Source: Idiomarinaceae bacterium
GTDB lineage: Bacteria; Pseudomonadota; Gammaproteobacteria; Enterobacterales; Alteromonadaceae
Direction: 5' to 3'
Length of the DNA: 64,000 bases
Assembly (NCBI GenBank): GCA_002685255.1
Contig: NYWU01000001.1
Location: forward strand, 167,974-231,973
Below, in pieces: positions 1-8,590 of this stretch (positions are counted from its first letter, which is position 1; every line of letters starts with the position of its first letter). Position numbers and translations under genes: made by a program. The notes beneath the pieces are model-generated. The model worked only from the letters and a program-made list of their open reading frames with translations. It did no database searches and was not told the origin of the DNA.

Positions 1-33
1 ATAAATAAATATTATGTAAGTTTTTTGTTAAGA

Positions 34-55
34 CTGCGACCCAAACGGGTCGCAG
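34..55 (-). terminator. hairpin downstream of cusA
   Basis: A perfect 9-bp stem (34-42 with 47-55) closes a 4-base AAAC loop 14 bases past the cusA stop codon. There is no run of T after it in the direction of cusA transcription, so it may be a 3' end stabiliser or a factor-dependent end rather than a classical intrinsic terminator. Confidence 0.4.
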
Positions 56-69
56 CCTCATGTCAGACA

Positions 70-3000
70 TCATTTTTGACGTCGATTTAGCAACATAAAT
101 ACCACTGGTATCAGCACCATTGAAACCAAGGGGGCCAACACCATTCCACCCACCATAGGAGCCGCAATACGTTGCATTACATCGTTACCAATACCCGAAC
201 CCAACATAATTGGCAGCAACCCGACAATAATGGTGGCGACAGTCATTGCTTTGGGTCGAACTCGCTTTAACGCCCCCTCCTCTATCGCAGGCATTAATTG
301 AGCTACCTCCGCGTCGTGCGCTTTCCATGCCTGATTAAGGTAAAGCAACATAACGACCCCAAATTCAGCAGCCACGCCAGCCAACGCGATCATGCCAACG
401 ATAACCGCAAGCGACAGTTGGTAATCCAATAGATAAATGAACCATAGGCTACCGGCCAAAGCTAATGGCAGCGTCGCAATCACTAACAGTGACTGGGAAA
501 GCGAGTTAAATGCGGCATACAGCAAGCACAGAATAACCACCAATGTGATAGGAATAATCAGCTGAAGATCGCGCTCCACTTGTTGCATGGCCTCAAACTG
601 CCCGGTCCAACTCCAGTTGTAGCCTTCGGGTAAATCAAGTGCCTGTAACTGTGGCGTCAGTTCGGCAATAAATTCTGAACTCGTGACACCTGCAGCAGGT
701 TCAATAAATATCCAACTACTGAGCCGCGCATCTTCACTTTTAAGTACTGCTGGACCTTGTGTCAGACGGATATCCGCAATATCGCCAAGCACTAACCAAC
801 GCCCCGATTCGCTGTAGATCTTGAGCTCCTTCAGCTTATCAACATGATCTCGCAATGCACGTGGATAGCGCACGTTGATAGGAAAACGTTGTTCCCCTTG
901 AATCGACGTGGCGACCTGTTGTCCACCCACCGCATGGGTAATGAGCTGTTGGAGTTCGGCCTGCGCAACACCGTATCGTGCCGCTTCGTCGAGCTTGGGC
1001 GCGATCTCGATATAGCGACCCGATTGTGCGCGCTCAGCAATCACAGATGCCGTTGCAGAACTATCCTTAAGTTGATTTTCGATTTGCGTAGCAATGGTTT
1101 GCAGTTGCTGAGGCTCAGGTCCACTCACTTTTATTGCTAATGGCGTTTTTACTCCAGTTGCGAGCATCTCAATACGTGTTCGTATGGGCATGACCCACGC
1201 ATTAGTCAAGCCAGGCACTTGCACATATCGATCTAACTCGGATTTTATGTCATCAATTGTTTTCCCCTCAGGCCAGTCCGATTCGGGCGTCAACGTGATG
1301 CTGGTTTCGATCATGGTGAGGGGAGCGGGATCGGTTGCTGTATCAGCGCGACCCACTTTACCAAACACGCGCTCTACCTGCGGGTGTTGGGCGATTAACT
1401 TATCAGTTTGCTGTAGCAACTGAGAGGCTTCCTCAACGCTAATACCTGGCAGCGTTGTTGGCATATACATTAAGTCGCCCTCGTACAGCGGTGGCATCAA
1501 TTCATAACCGAGCTTTTGCCACGGGTAGGCGGCGCTCGCTGTAATCGCGATAGCCAGCACGATAGTGATCTTTGGCCATTGCAATGCACTGTTAAGCAGT
1601 GGGCGATATAGCCATACAAGCAATCGCGTGAGTGGGTTTGTTTCCTCTTTGGGTATTTTGCCTCGGATAAAAAATCCAATAAGTACTGGTATCAGTGTGA
1701 TAGCCAACAGCGCGGCAGATGCCATGGCGAGCGTTTTCGTATATGCTAAAGGTTCAAACAAGCGCCCTTGTTGACCTTGTAAAGCAAAGATAGGTAAAAA
1801 ACTAACGGTTATAATCAAGAGCGAAAAGAACAACGAACCGCCAACCTCGGTACAGGCTGCTAAAAGCACACGCTGTCGCTCGTTACCTTGAGGTTGTCGC
1901 TGATGAGTGTGTTCATAAGCCTGTAAATGCTTATGGGCATTTTCGATCATCACAATCGCCGCATCCACCAATGCGCCGATGGCAATAGCAATGCCGCCAA
2001 GGCTCATAATGTTTGCCGTAATGCCCATCAGGTTCATGATCCATAGTGCAATCAAAACGGATAGGGGCAAGCTAATCACTGCCACTAATGTTGAGCGAGC
2101 GTGTAGCAAAAAGATGAAACAAATCACCGCCACAAAAACCATTTCCTCAACCAGTTTACTGCTGAGGTTATCAACTGACGCATTGATCAACTCGGAGCGA
2201 TCATAAGTCGGAACGATTTCGACCCCCTCGGGTAAGCCCTGAGCAAGTTCTGCTAATTTAGCCTTAACACCGTTGATCGTCTTGAGTGCATTACTATCGT
2301 AACGCATGACAATAATCCCACCGACCACTTCTCCTTGTCCATTAAGGTCCGCAACACCCCGACGCAACTCAGGACCTATCCGTATATGAGCCACATCACC
2401 TAAGGTAATAATACCGTCATGAGCAGACGGCTTACCGATAGGTAAACTTCGAAAGTCATCTATCGATTGTAGATAACCCAAACCGCGCACCATGTACTCG
2501 GCCTCGGCCATTTCAACGACGGAACCACCGACTTCAGCATTGGCATTTTGAATCGCCGACGTCACATCACTTAAACTCAATTGGTAGCGGCGTAGCTGAC
2601 TCGGCTCGACCACCACCTGATAAGTCTCCACCATACCGCCTACGCGTGCTACTTCGGCCACACCTTTAACACTTTGCAATCCTTGCTTTAAGTACCAATT
2701 CTGAATACGCGTTAACTCGCCTAAGTTGTGCTTTCCTGTACGATCCACCAAAGCATACTGGTAAATCCAACCGACACCGGAGGCGTCCGGCCCCAACATG
2801 GGCTGTACGTCATCTGGAAGTTGCCCCTGAGCTTGATTCAGGTATTCAAGCACTCGGCTACGGGCCCAATACGGGTCCGTACCCTCTTCAAAAACAATGT
2901 AAATATACGAGTCGCCAAAAAACGAAAAGCCGCGCACCGATTTTGTCTTAGGTACCGAAAGTAACGTACTCGACAGAGGGTAGGTCACCTGTTCTTCAAC

Positions 3001-3180
3001 CACGGCTGGTGCTTGACCTGGATAGCTAGTTTTAACCACCACTTGCACGTCAGATAAGTCAGGAATCGCATCAAGTTGCGTGTCTTTCAATGAGTGAAGG
3101 CAAACCAAAGTCACGGCTATTGATAGCAACAAGACCAGCCAACGGTGCTTTAAACTCAGTTCAATGAGATGATTAATCAT
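70..3180 (-). CDS. cusA: CusA-type copper/silver RND efflux pump
   Basis: A 1036-residue inner-membrane proton antiporter of the heavy-metal efflux RND family that pumps Cu(I)/Ag(I) out of the periplasm and cytoplasm. It starts with MINHLIELSLKHRWLVL, the first of about 12 membrane helices. The three methionines that bind metal in E. coli CusA have visible counterparts: LMYMPTTLPG, APLTMIETSITL and RIEMLATGVKTP. The acidic relay motif GALVDAAIVMIEN lies in helix 4. These features favour the Cu/Ag class over CzcA (Zn/Co/Cd). It overlaps the end of cusB by 8 bp, so the two are translationally coupled. No outer-membrane channel gene (cusC) lies next to it. Full length, no frameshift. Confidence 0.93.
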   Translation of the reverse strand: MINHLIELSLKHRWLVLLLSIAVTLVCLHSLKDTQLDAIPDLSDVQVVVKTSYPGQAPAVVEEQVTYPLSSTLLSVPKTKSVRGFSFFGDSYIYIVFEEGTDPYWARSRVLEYLNQAQGQLPDDVQPMLGPDASGVGWIYQYALVDRTGKHNLGELTRIQNWYLKQGLQSVKGVAEVARVGGMVETYQVVVEPSQLRRYQLSLSDVTSAIQNANAEVGGSVVEMAEAEYMVRGLGYLQSIDDFRSLPIGKPSAHDGIITLGDVAHIRIGPELRRGVADLNGQGEVVGGIIVMRYDSNALKTINGVKAKLAELAQGLPEGVEIVPTYDRSELINASVDNLSSKLVEEMVFVAVICFIFLLHARSTLVAVISLPLSVLIALWIMNLMGITANIMSLGGIAIAIGALVDAAIVMIENAHKHLQAYEHTHQRQPQGNERQRVLLAACTEVGGSLFFSLLIITVSFLPIFALQGQQGRLFEPLAYTKTLAMASAALLAITLIPVLIGFFIRGKIPKEETNPLTRLLVWLYRPLLNSALQWPKITIVLAIAITASAAYPWQKLGYELMPPLYEGDLMYMPTTLPGISVEEASQLLQQTDKLIAQHPQVERVFGKVGRADTATDPAPLTMIETSITLTPESDWPEGKTIDDIKSELDRYVQVPGLTNAWVMPIRTRIEMLATGVKTPLAIKVSGPEPQQLQTIATQIENQLKDSSATASVIAERAQSGRYIEIAPKLDEAARYGVAQAELQQLITHAVGGQQVATSIQGEQRFPINVRYPRALRDHVDKLKELKIYSESGRWLVLGDIADIRLTQGPAVLKSEDARLSSWIFIEPAAGVTSSEFIAELTPQLQALDLPEGYNWSWTGQFEAMQQVERDLQLIIPITLVVILCLLYAAFNSLSQSLLVIATLPLALAGSLWFIYLLDYQLSLAVIVGMIALAGVAAEFGVVMLLYLNQAWKAHDAEVAQLMPAIEEGALKRVRPKAMTVATIIVGLLPIMLGSGIGNDVMQRIAAPMVGGMVLAPLVSMVLIPVVFMLLNRRQK

Positions 3181-4402
3181 GCATCCCCCCGTGTGAGTGC
3201 TGCATCATTGGCATCGTTGTATCTTGATCGGGTAGCAAGCCCTGCATTGAAGCTTCCGAATCAAGCATAAATTGCCCGTTAGTGACCACCTGTTCGCCGG
3301 CCGCTAAGCCACTCAAAATTTGCACGTTGTCTCCCACTCGCATGCCCACTTTTACCGGCTTCACAGTAAACTCGTTATCGCTGGTCTTGACCACGACACG
3401 ATTTTGCTGCCCCACTTGGATCAGACTTGATACGGGAATGACCACAGCCGGTGCCAACGTTGCGCCTTCAACCTGCGCGTTGAGCCAGCTCCCCACCGCT
3501 AGTGTCTCACTTGCGACTTGCAAAGGAACTCGGGCACGTATCGTTTGTGTGGCATCGTCGATATCAGGGTAGATGTAGTCTATCTTACCCATCCAGTGCC
3601 CCTGCACCGAATTAGATGCAATATGAACTGTCTGTCCGGTTTCAACCAAGCTTCGGTATCGCTGTGGTATATCGAGCATGAGCCAGAGTGCCTGCTGCCC
3701 GCTAATCGTCATCACGGACTGCTCTGGCATGATATACATACCTTCTTGAATGTTGAGCGCAGTGACATAGCCCGACTGTGGCGCAAAATAGTCGACTGTA
3801 TAACGAGTTTCTTTGGTGCGTTCCAAGCGCATTATTTGTTCATCGGACATGCCTAAGAGCTTGAGTCGAGTGCGGCCGCGTTGCCTGAAACTGGCTTGCT
3901 TTTCGGCGCTCCCGACTTGCTGCAGTGAATTCAACAGCTGTAAGTAATCGTCTTGTGCCACCACCAGTTCAGGCGCATAGACTTGGTACAACGGATCACC
4001 TTTTTTTACCTCTGCACCTTCGACATCGACGTAAAGTTTCTCGATCCATCCTTTGGCGCGAGGGTGGATATGGATCTGCTCGTTTTCAGCCCACTGCACT
4101 TCGCCTTGAACCATTAACTTCGGTGTGAGCGCTTGCCGTGTTGCGGTTGTGGTCGACAGCTTAAGCGCCTGTTGTTGTTGCTGACTTACTTCAAACAATG
4201 ACGTCGTGGCAGGACTATGCTGCGTATGTTCCATCGTCATTTTTTGCGATGACTTTAAAACCAAGTCCATCCCACAAATAGGACACTGACCAGGCTCGTG
4301 TTGAGTGACTTCACTGTGCATTGGGCACACATATACAGGCTCTTGTGCAGAGACAAACGGAATAACTAGGATCATTAAGATCCAGAAAATACGACTTTTC
4401 AT
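3173..4402 (-). CDS. cusB: CusB-type periplasmic adaptor with metal-binding N-terminus
   Basis: A 409-residue membrane-fusion protein that links CusA to an outer-membrane channel and delivers Cu(I)/Ag(I). A signal peptide ends near VSAQEPVY. Next comes a small heavy-metal-binding domain, YVCPMHSEV...CPICGMDL, then the barrel-sandwich/lipoyl half-motifs (KGWIEKLYVDVEGAEVKKGD) and beta-barrel. The C-terminal tail is Met/His-rich (MPMMQHSHGGMHD), which suits copper. I chose the ATG at 4402, not the GTG three codons upstream, because AGGTGA sits 7 nt before it. The leader hairpin at 4424-4451 lies just upstream. CusB overlaps CusA by 8 bp. Confidence 0.9.
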   Translation of the reverse strand: MKSRIFWILMILVIPFVSAQEPVYVCPMHSEVTQHEPGQCPICGMDLVLKSSQKMTMEHTQHSPATTSLFEVSQQQQQALKLSTTTATRQALTPKLMVQGEVQWAENEQIHIHPRAKGWIEKLYVDVEGAEVKKGDPLYQVYAPELVVAQDDYLQLLNSLQQVGSAEKQASFRQRGRTRLKLLGMSDEQIMRLERTKETRYTVDYFAPQSGYVTALNIQEGMYIMPEQSVMTISGQQALWLMLDIPQRYRSLVETGQTVHIASNSVQGHWMGKIDYIYPDIDDATQTIRARVPLQVASETLAVGSWLNAQVEGATLAPAVVIPVSSLIQVGQQNRVVVKTSDNEFTVKPVKVGMRVGDNVQILSGLAAGEQVVTNGQFMLDSEASMQGLLPDQDTTMPMMQHSHGGMHD

Positions 4403-4423
4403 GACGTTCACCTAAATTGAAAA

Positions 4424-4451
4424 AACCAACTGTGTTTTATTTGTGTTGGTT
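4424..4451 (-). terminator. terminator- or attenuator-like hairpin before cusB
   Basis: On the minus strand AACCAAC (from 4451) pairs with GTTGGTT (to 4424) around a 14-nt A-rich loop and is followed by a run of T. It overlaps the stop codon of the small Cys/His-rich gene and sits about 20 nt before the cusB start. It could end most transcripts after the small gene and so set the ratio of small protein to pump. Confidence 0.45.
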
Positions 4452-4791
4452 AAGTTTTAGGTGGGCGAAGAATACCTTCGGAGGCATCAAGTAACTGGGC
4501 AACGGGTGCTGCAAAAACACCTTGGTAAGCGCTTACTTGAATATTCGGGGAAAGAGAAATAAGTCCCGCATGCGCGAAACAGTGTTGTGTGCAGTTATCG
4601 CAGGCGTGCGTGTCTTGCTCACAGTTGGAAGAAGATGCGTGACGCTCGGCGCTTGGCTGAGCGTCACTTGAGTCGCAGCAATCATGATGGGTCATCGCTG
4701 TTGTCATCGGCATGGCCTGAGCGTGAGTGGAGGGTAATACCCCACTCACGATTGTCAGAAACATGCATAACAACAATACGAAAGTTCTCAT
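4450..4791 (-). CDS. small secreted Cys/His-rich protein, CopL-like
   Basis: A 113-residue protein with a clear signal peptide (MRTFVLLLCMFLTIVSG, cleavage probably after THAQA). The mature part holds Met/His/Cys clusters, MPMTTAMTHHDCC followed by CEQDTHACDNCTQHC, consistent with periplasmic or surface copper binding. Proteins of this size and composition next to copper pumps are often called CopL-like, but the family match is loose and I do not claim a function. I chose ATG at 4791 over the TTG one codon before. It lies 27 bp after pepO and 38 bp before the cusB ORF, on the same strand. Confidence 0.65.
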   Translation of the reverse strand: MRTFVLLLCMFLTIVSGVLPSTHAQAMPMTTAMTHHDCCDSSDAQPSAERHASSSNCEQDTHACDNCTQHCFAHAGLISLSPNIQVSAYQGVFAAPVAQLLDASEGILRPPKT

Positions 4792-4821
4792 CAATGCTTA
4801 CGACTACCTTTCTTCAATTTA

Positions 4822-6906
4822 TTACCAAATGGTAACACGGTTTTCAGGTGCCACGTAAAGCTCATCACCTGGCTTCACGTCAAAGGCTTCATAGAACGCA
4901 GGTACGTTGACGACCGTTCCGTTTACACGGTATTCGGCTGGCGAATGCGGGTCGCTCAACACTTGTTGACGAATCGCATCTTCACGATATTTGCCACGCC
5001 ATACTTGTGCCCAGCCGATGAATACACGCTGAGGACCGGTAAAGCCATCCATCACAGGCGCTTGTTCACCGTCCAGTGATTTCATGTACGCCTCATACGC
5101 GATAGTTAAACCTGCAAGGTCACCAATGTTTTCACCCAGCGTCAGATCACCATTGATGTTAACACCTTCAATCGGCTCATAAGCGCTGTACTGCGCTGAC
5201 AATGCTTTACCACGTTTATCAAAGGCTTCACGGTCGGCATCAGTCCACCAGCTGTTCAGGTTACCCTCACCATCATATTTAGAACCTTGGTCATCAAAAC
5301 CGTGGCCCATTTCATGACCGATAACAGCACCGATGCCACCATAGTTAACAGCCATCTCAGCATTCATATCAAAGAATGGAGGCTGCAAGATACCTGCTGG
5401 GAAAACGATCTCGTTACGCACAGGGCTGTAATAAGCGTTAACCGTTTGTGGTGTCATACCCCAGTCTTCTTCATCAACTGGACCGCCGATTTTTTCAATT
5501 TCTTCGTTGTAGTTGAACTCAGCGTACGCTTTGTAGTTACCCACGAGGTCAGTCGAAGAAATATCTAAATCTGAGTAGTCACGCCATTCGTTTGGATAGC
5601 CAACTTTTGGATCGAACTTGGCGAGCTTTTCCAACGCCTTTTCTTTAGTTTCGTCGGTCATCCAATCTAAGCCTTGGATTGAATCTGCGTACGCAGCACG
5701 CAAGTTTTCAATCAAGCCTTCCATTTTCTCTTTAGCTTCTGGTGGGAAGTATTCTTTGACATACACCTGCCCCAATACTTCGCCTAACACGCTGTTGGTC
5801 GCATCCACGCCACGCTTCCAACGCGGCTCTTGCTCTGGGATACCACGTAACGTCGTACCGTAGAATGCAAAACGGCGGTTGGAGAAGTCTTCACTCAAGA
5901 TTGAAGCAGCGTCGTTAATCACTTTAAACGATAAGTAGTCTTTCCACGTCTGCAAATCCACATCCGTGAACATCTCACCGAGTTTCTCGAAATAAGACGG
6001 TTGACGAATAACCATGTTGTCTACGTCACTCAAGTTTGCTGCGCTTAAGTAACGTGAAAAGTCGAAGCTACCTAGCAACTCATCGACTTCGCTTGCCGTC
6101 ATTTTGTTGTAGGTTTTGTCCGCGTTACGGCTTTCAACTCGCGTCCACTGGGCTTCAGCTAATTTGGTCTCAAGCTCTAGCACACGCTCAGCTGCCGCTT
6201 CTGCATTGTCGACGCCAGCCATCTCCATCACATCACTGATGTACTCAACATACGCGGTGCGGAATTCTTTGAATTTGTCTTCGTCGCTTAAGTAGTACTC
6301 ACGATCCGGCAAGCCAAGACCACTCTGCGAGACATACATCGCGTTGGTTTGTGGGTCTTTTGCATCAGGATAGACATAAAAGCCAAAAGGAATCGACGTG
6401 CTCATGCGGCTCATATGTGCGAAGTACTCAGCAACTGATTCATAGCTATCGATGGCGTTGATAGACTCAAGATCAGACTGGATTGGCTTAGCACCGAGTT
6501 CATTCAACGTCTCAACGTCCATGTAAGCATTGAAGAAATCACCAACTTTACGTTCGTTGGTGCCAGCTGCTGCTTCCATATTCGCTGATTTTTCGATGAT
6601 TTTATGTAAACGCTCTTGATTGCGCTCACGCAAGTCAAAGAACGAGCCGACTGAAGAACGGTCGTCTGGAATCTCAGTTTTTTCCATCCACGCGCCATTC
6701 ACGTACTGGTTCAGGTCATCTTGAGGACGCGCACTTTTGTCAAAGTTTTCAAGTACGATGCCCGAGGTCAGCTGTTGTTCTTGTTGTTTTTCGGCTGCGG
6801 GCTTCTGTTGGCTAGACTGTTCCGATTGCGCTTCTTGTTGCGGCGAACATGCGCCTAACGCAAGTGCCATAGAGACACTCAGAGCAACGGTAGTTAATTT
6901 ATTCAT
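4822..6906 (-). CDS. pepO: M13 family zinc metallopeptidase lipoprotein, PepO-like
   Basis: A 694-residue neprilysin-type endopeptidase expected to cleave small peptides in the periplasm. The N-terminus has a lipoprotein signal, LALGACSPQQ, followed by a Gln/Glu-rich low-complexity linker. The M13 N-terminal domain follows, then the catalytic domain with the conserved NAYYSPVRNEIVFPAGILQP stretch, the zinc motif GHEMGHGFDD (HExxH type) and the third ligand motif GENIGDLAGL. It ends in the family-typical YVAPENRVTIW. It appears active. The copper genes follow on the same strand after 27 bp, but no functional link is evident. Confidence 0.9.
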   Translation of the reverse strand: MNKLTTVALSVSMALALGACSPQQEAQSEQSSQQKPAAEKQQEQQLTSGIVLENFDKSARPQDDLNQYVNGAWMEKTEIPDDRSSVGSFFDLRERNQERLHKIIEKSANMEAAAGTNERKVGDFFNAYMDVETLNELGAKPIQSDLESINAIDSYESVAEYFAHMSRMSTSIPFGFYVYPDAKDPQTNAMYVSQSGLGLPDREYYLSDEDKFKEFRTAYVEYISDVMEMAGVDNAEAAAERVLELETKLAEAQWTRVESRNADKTYNKMTASEVDELLGSFDFSRYLSAANLSDVDNMVIRQPSYFEKLGEMFTDVDLQTWKDYLSFKVINDAASILSEDFSNRRFAFYGTTLRGIPEQEPRWKRGVDATNSVLGEVLGQVYVKEYFPPEAKEKMEGLIENLRAAYADSIQGLDWMTDETKEKALEKLAKFDPKVGYPNEWRDYSDLDISSTDLVGNYKAYAEFNYNEEIEKIGGPVDEEDWGMTPQTVNAYYSPVRNEIVFPAGILQPPFFDMNAEMAVNYGGIGAVIGHEMGHGFDDQGSKYDGEGNLNSWWTDADREAFDKRGKALSAQYSAYEPIEGVNINGDLTLGENIGDLAGLTIAYEAYMKSLDGEQAPVMDGFTGPQRVFIGWAQVWRGKYREDAIRQQVLSDPHSPAEYRVNGTVVNVPAFYEAFDVKPGDELYVAPENRVTIW

Positions 6907-6989
6907 TGGTTGTCACCTGTTATTTAGTTTTTGTCGACTCATATCTACAAGTTCGAACAAATTAGCGCAAAATTAGGCGACAAGTAAAG

Positions 6990-7025
6990 AAAAACGGCAA
7001 CATTCGCGATGAATGTTGCCGTTTT
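6990..7025 (-). terminator. intrinsic terminator of the PDH operon
   Basis: An 11-bp perfect stem (6995-7005 with 7011-7021) with a GCGAT loop. On the minus strand it is followed by TTTTTCTTT, a classical intrinsic terminator 27 bp after the lpd stop. It also has a T run on the plus strand, but no plus-strand gene ends here. Confidence 0.85.
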
Positions 7026-7051
7026 GCTGATAATTTACCGTAAACGAAAAG

Positions 7052-8479
7052 TTACTTTTTCTTTTTCGCTTTCGGATTAGGCATATCAGTGATTGAACCC
7101 TCTTGAATTTCAGCAGCTAAGCCAATTGATTCATGTAAGGTTGGGTGAGCATGAACGGTCAATGCGATATCTTCTGCATCACAACCCATTTCGATCGCCA
7201 AGCAAACTTCGCCTAGCAACTCACCTGCGTTAGAACCGCACATTGAACCACCGATGATACGGTTGTTCTTATCAAAGATAAGCTTAGTCATACCTTGCTG
7301 TGCGTTCGAGGCGATAGCACGACCTGATGCAGACCATGGGAAGGTTACTGCTTCATACTCGATGCCTTTTTCTTTCGCTTCTTTCTCGGTCACACCCGCC
7401 CATGCAACTTCTGGATCGGTATACATGATCGAAGGAATCACTTTCGGTTCGAAGAAGTGCTTCTTGCCTGCAATCACTTCAGCCGCTACGTGCGACTCGT
7501 GAACGGCTTTGTGCGCTAACATCGGCTGACCAACGATATCGCCGATCGCGAAGATGTTGTCCACGTTAGTACGCATTTGGCTATCGACTTCGATAAAGCC
7601 TTGCTCAGTGACCTTAACGCCGGCTTTATCCGCGTCGATCTTCTTACCATTCGGCGCACGGCCTACTGCGGTCAGGACTACGTCATATTTAACCGGTTTC
7701 TCAGGTGCACCTTTACCTTCGAAGGTCACATAGATACCATCTTTCTTCGCTTCAACTTTAGTCGCTTTAGTGCTCAGCATGACGTTTTCGAAACGCCCTT
7801 TTACTTGCTTGTTGAAGCTCTTCATGATGTCGGCGTCAGCAGGCGGTACCAACTGATCGGTCATTTCAACGACATCAACTTTTGAGCCTAATGAGCTATA
7901 CACCTGACCCATCTCTAGTGCGATGATACCACCACCTAGAAGAAGCATTTTTTCAGGAATTTCTTTCAGCTCAAGTGCATCTGTAGAGTCCCAAATGCGC
8001 TCATCATCATGTGGGATGAATGGCAATTTGATAGGTTGTGAACCGGCTGCGATGATTGCGTTTTCAAACTCAATTTCGGTGTTGCCGTCTTCACCTTCTA
8101 CGTTCAACGTGTTGCTGCTCGTGAATTTGCCGTAACCGTTGACGACTTTCACTTTACGCATTTTAGACATCTGACCTAAACCGCCAGTCAGTTGACCCAC
8201 GACTTTTTCTTTATGCTTGCGGATCTTATCTAAGTCGATTTTAGGCTCACCAAATTCGACGCCTTCGTTCGCCAATACTTTGGCATCTTCAATATGCTTT
8301 GCTAAGTGCAACAACGCTTTTGAAGGGATACAGCCCACGTTCAAACAAACACCACCCAAGGTGCTGTAACGTTCAACGAGAACCGTTTCTAAACCAAGGT
8401 CAGCTGCACGGAATGCTGCTGAATAGCCACCTGGGCCAGAACCTAACACTACTACCTGTGCTTTAATTTTGTCGCTCAT
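7052..8479 (-). CDS. lpdA: dihydrolipoyl dehydrogenase (E3)
   Basis: A 475-residue FAD flavoenzyme that reoxidises dihydrolipoamide in the pyruvate dehydrogenase complex and probably also in 2-oxoglutarate dehydrogenase and glycine cleavage. Visible are the FAD motif GSGPGGYSAAFRAADLG, the redox disulfide GGVCLNVGCIPSKALLH, the NAD-binding GGGIIALEMGQVYSSLGS, and the His-Glu couple HAHPTLHESIG of the dimer interface. It ends in a poly-Lys tail, AKKKK, as in E. coli Lpd. The ATG has AGGGGTTATC before it. A gap of 111 bp after aceF could hold its own promoter, as known in E. coli; no clear one was seen. Confidence 0.97.
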   Translation of the reverse strand: MSDKIKAQVVVLGSGPGGYSAAFRAADLGLETVLVERYSTLGGVCLNVGCIPSKALLHLAKHIEDAKVLANEGVEFGEPKIDLDKIRKHKEKVVGQLTGGLGQMSKMRKVKVVNGYGKFTSSNTLNVEGEDGNTEIEFENAIIAAGSQPIKLPFIPHDDERIWDSTDALELKEIPEKMLLLGGGIIALEMGQVYSSLGSKVDVVEMTDQLVPPADADIMKSFNKQVKGRFENVMLSTKATKVEAKKDGIYVTFEGKGAPEKPVKYDVVLTAVGRAPNGKKIDADKAGVKVTEQGFIEVDSQMRTNVDNIFAIGDIVGQPMLAHKAVHESHVAAEVIAGKKHFFEPKVIPSIMYTDPEVAWAGVTEKEAKEKGIEYEAVTFPWSASGRAIASNAQQGMTKLIFDKNNRIIGGSMCGSNAGELLGEVCLAIEMGCDAEDIALTVHAHPTLHESIGLAAEIQEGSITDMPNPKAKKKK

Positions 8480-8590
8480 GATAACCCCTTGTTATTCACG
8501 GCAGGTTGAGCTACCCACCGAGGTCCGTCAACGCTAAATGTGCGGTTATTGTAACGCCATTTAGATCGTATTTCTCGGTAAAATTGGTGC

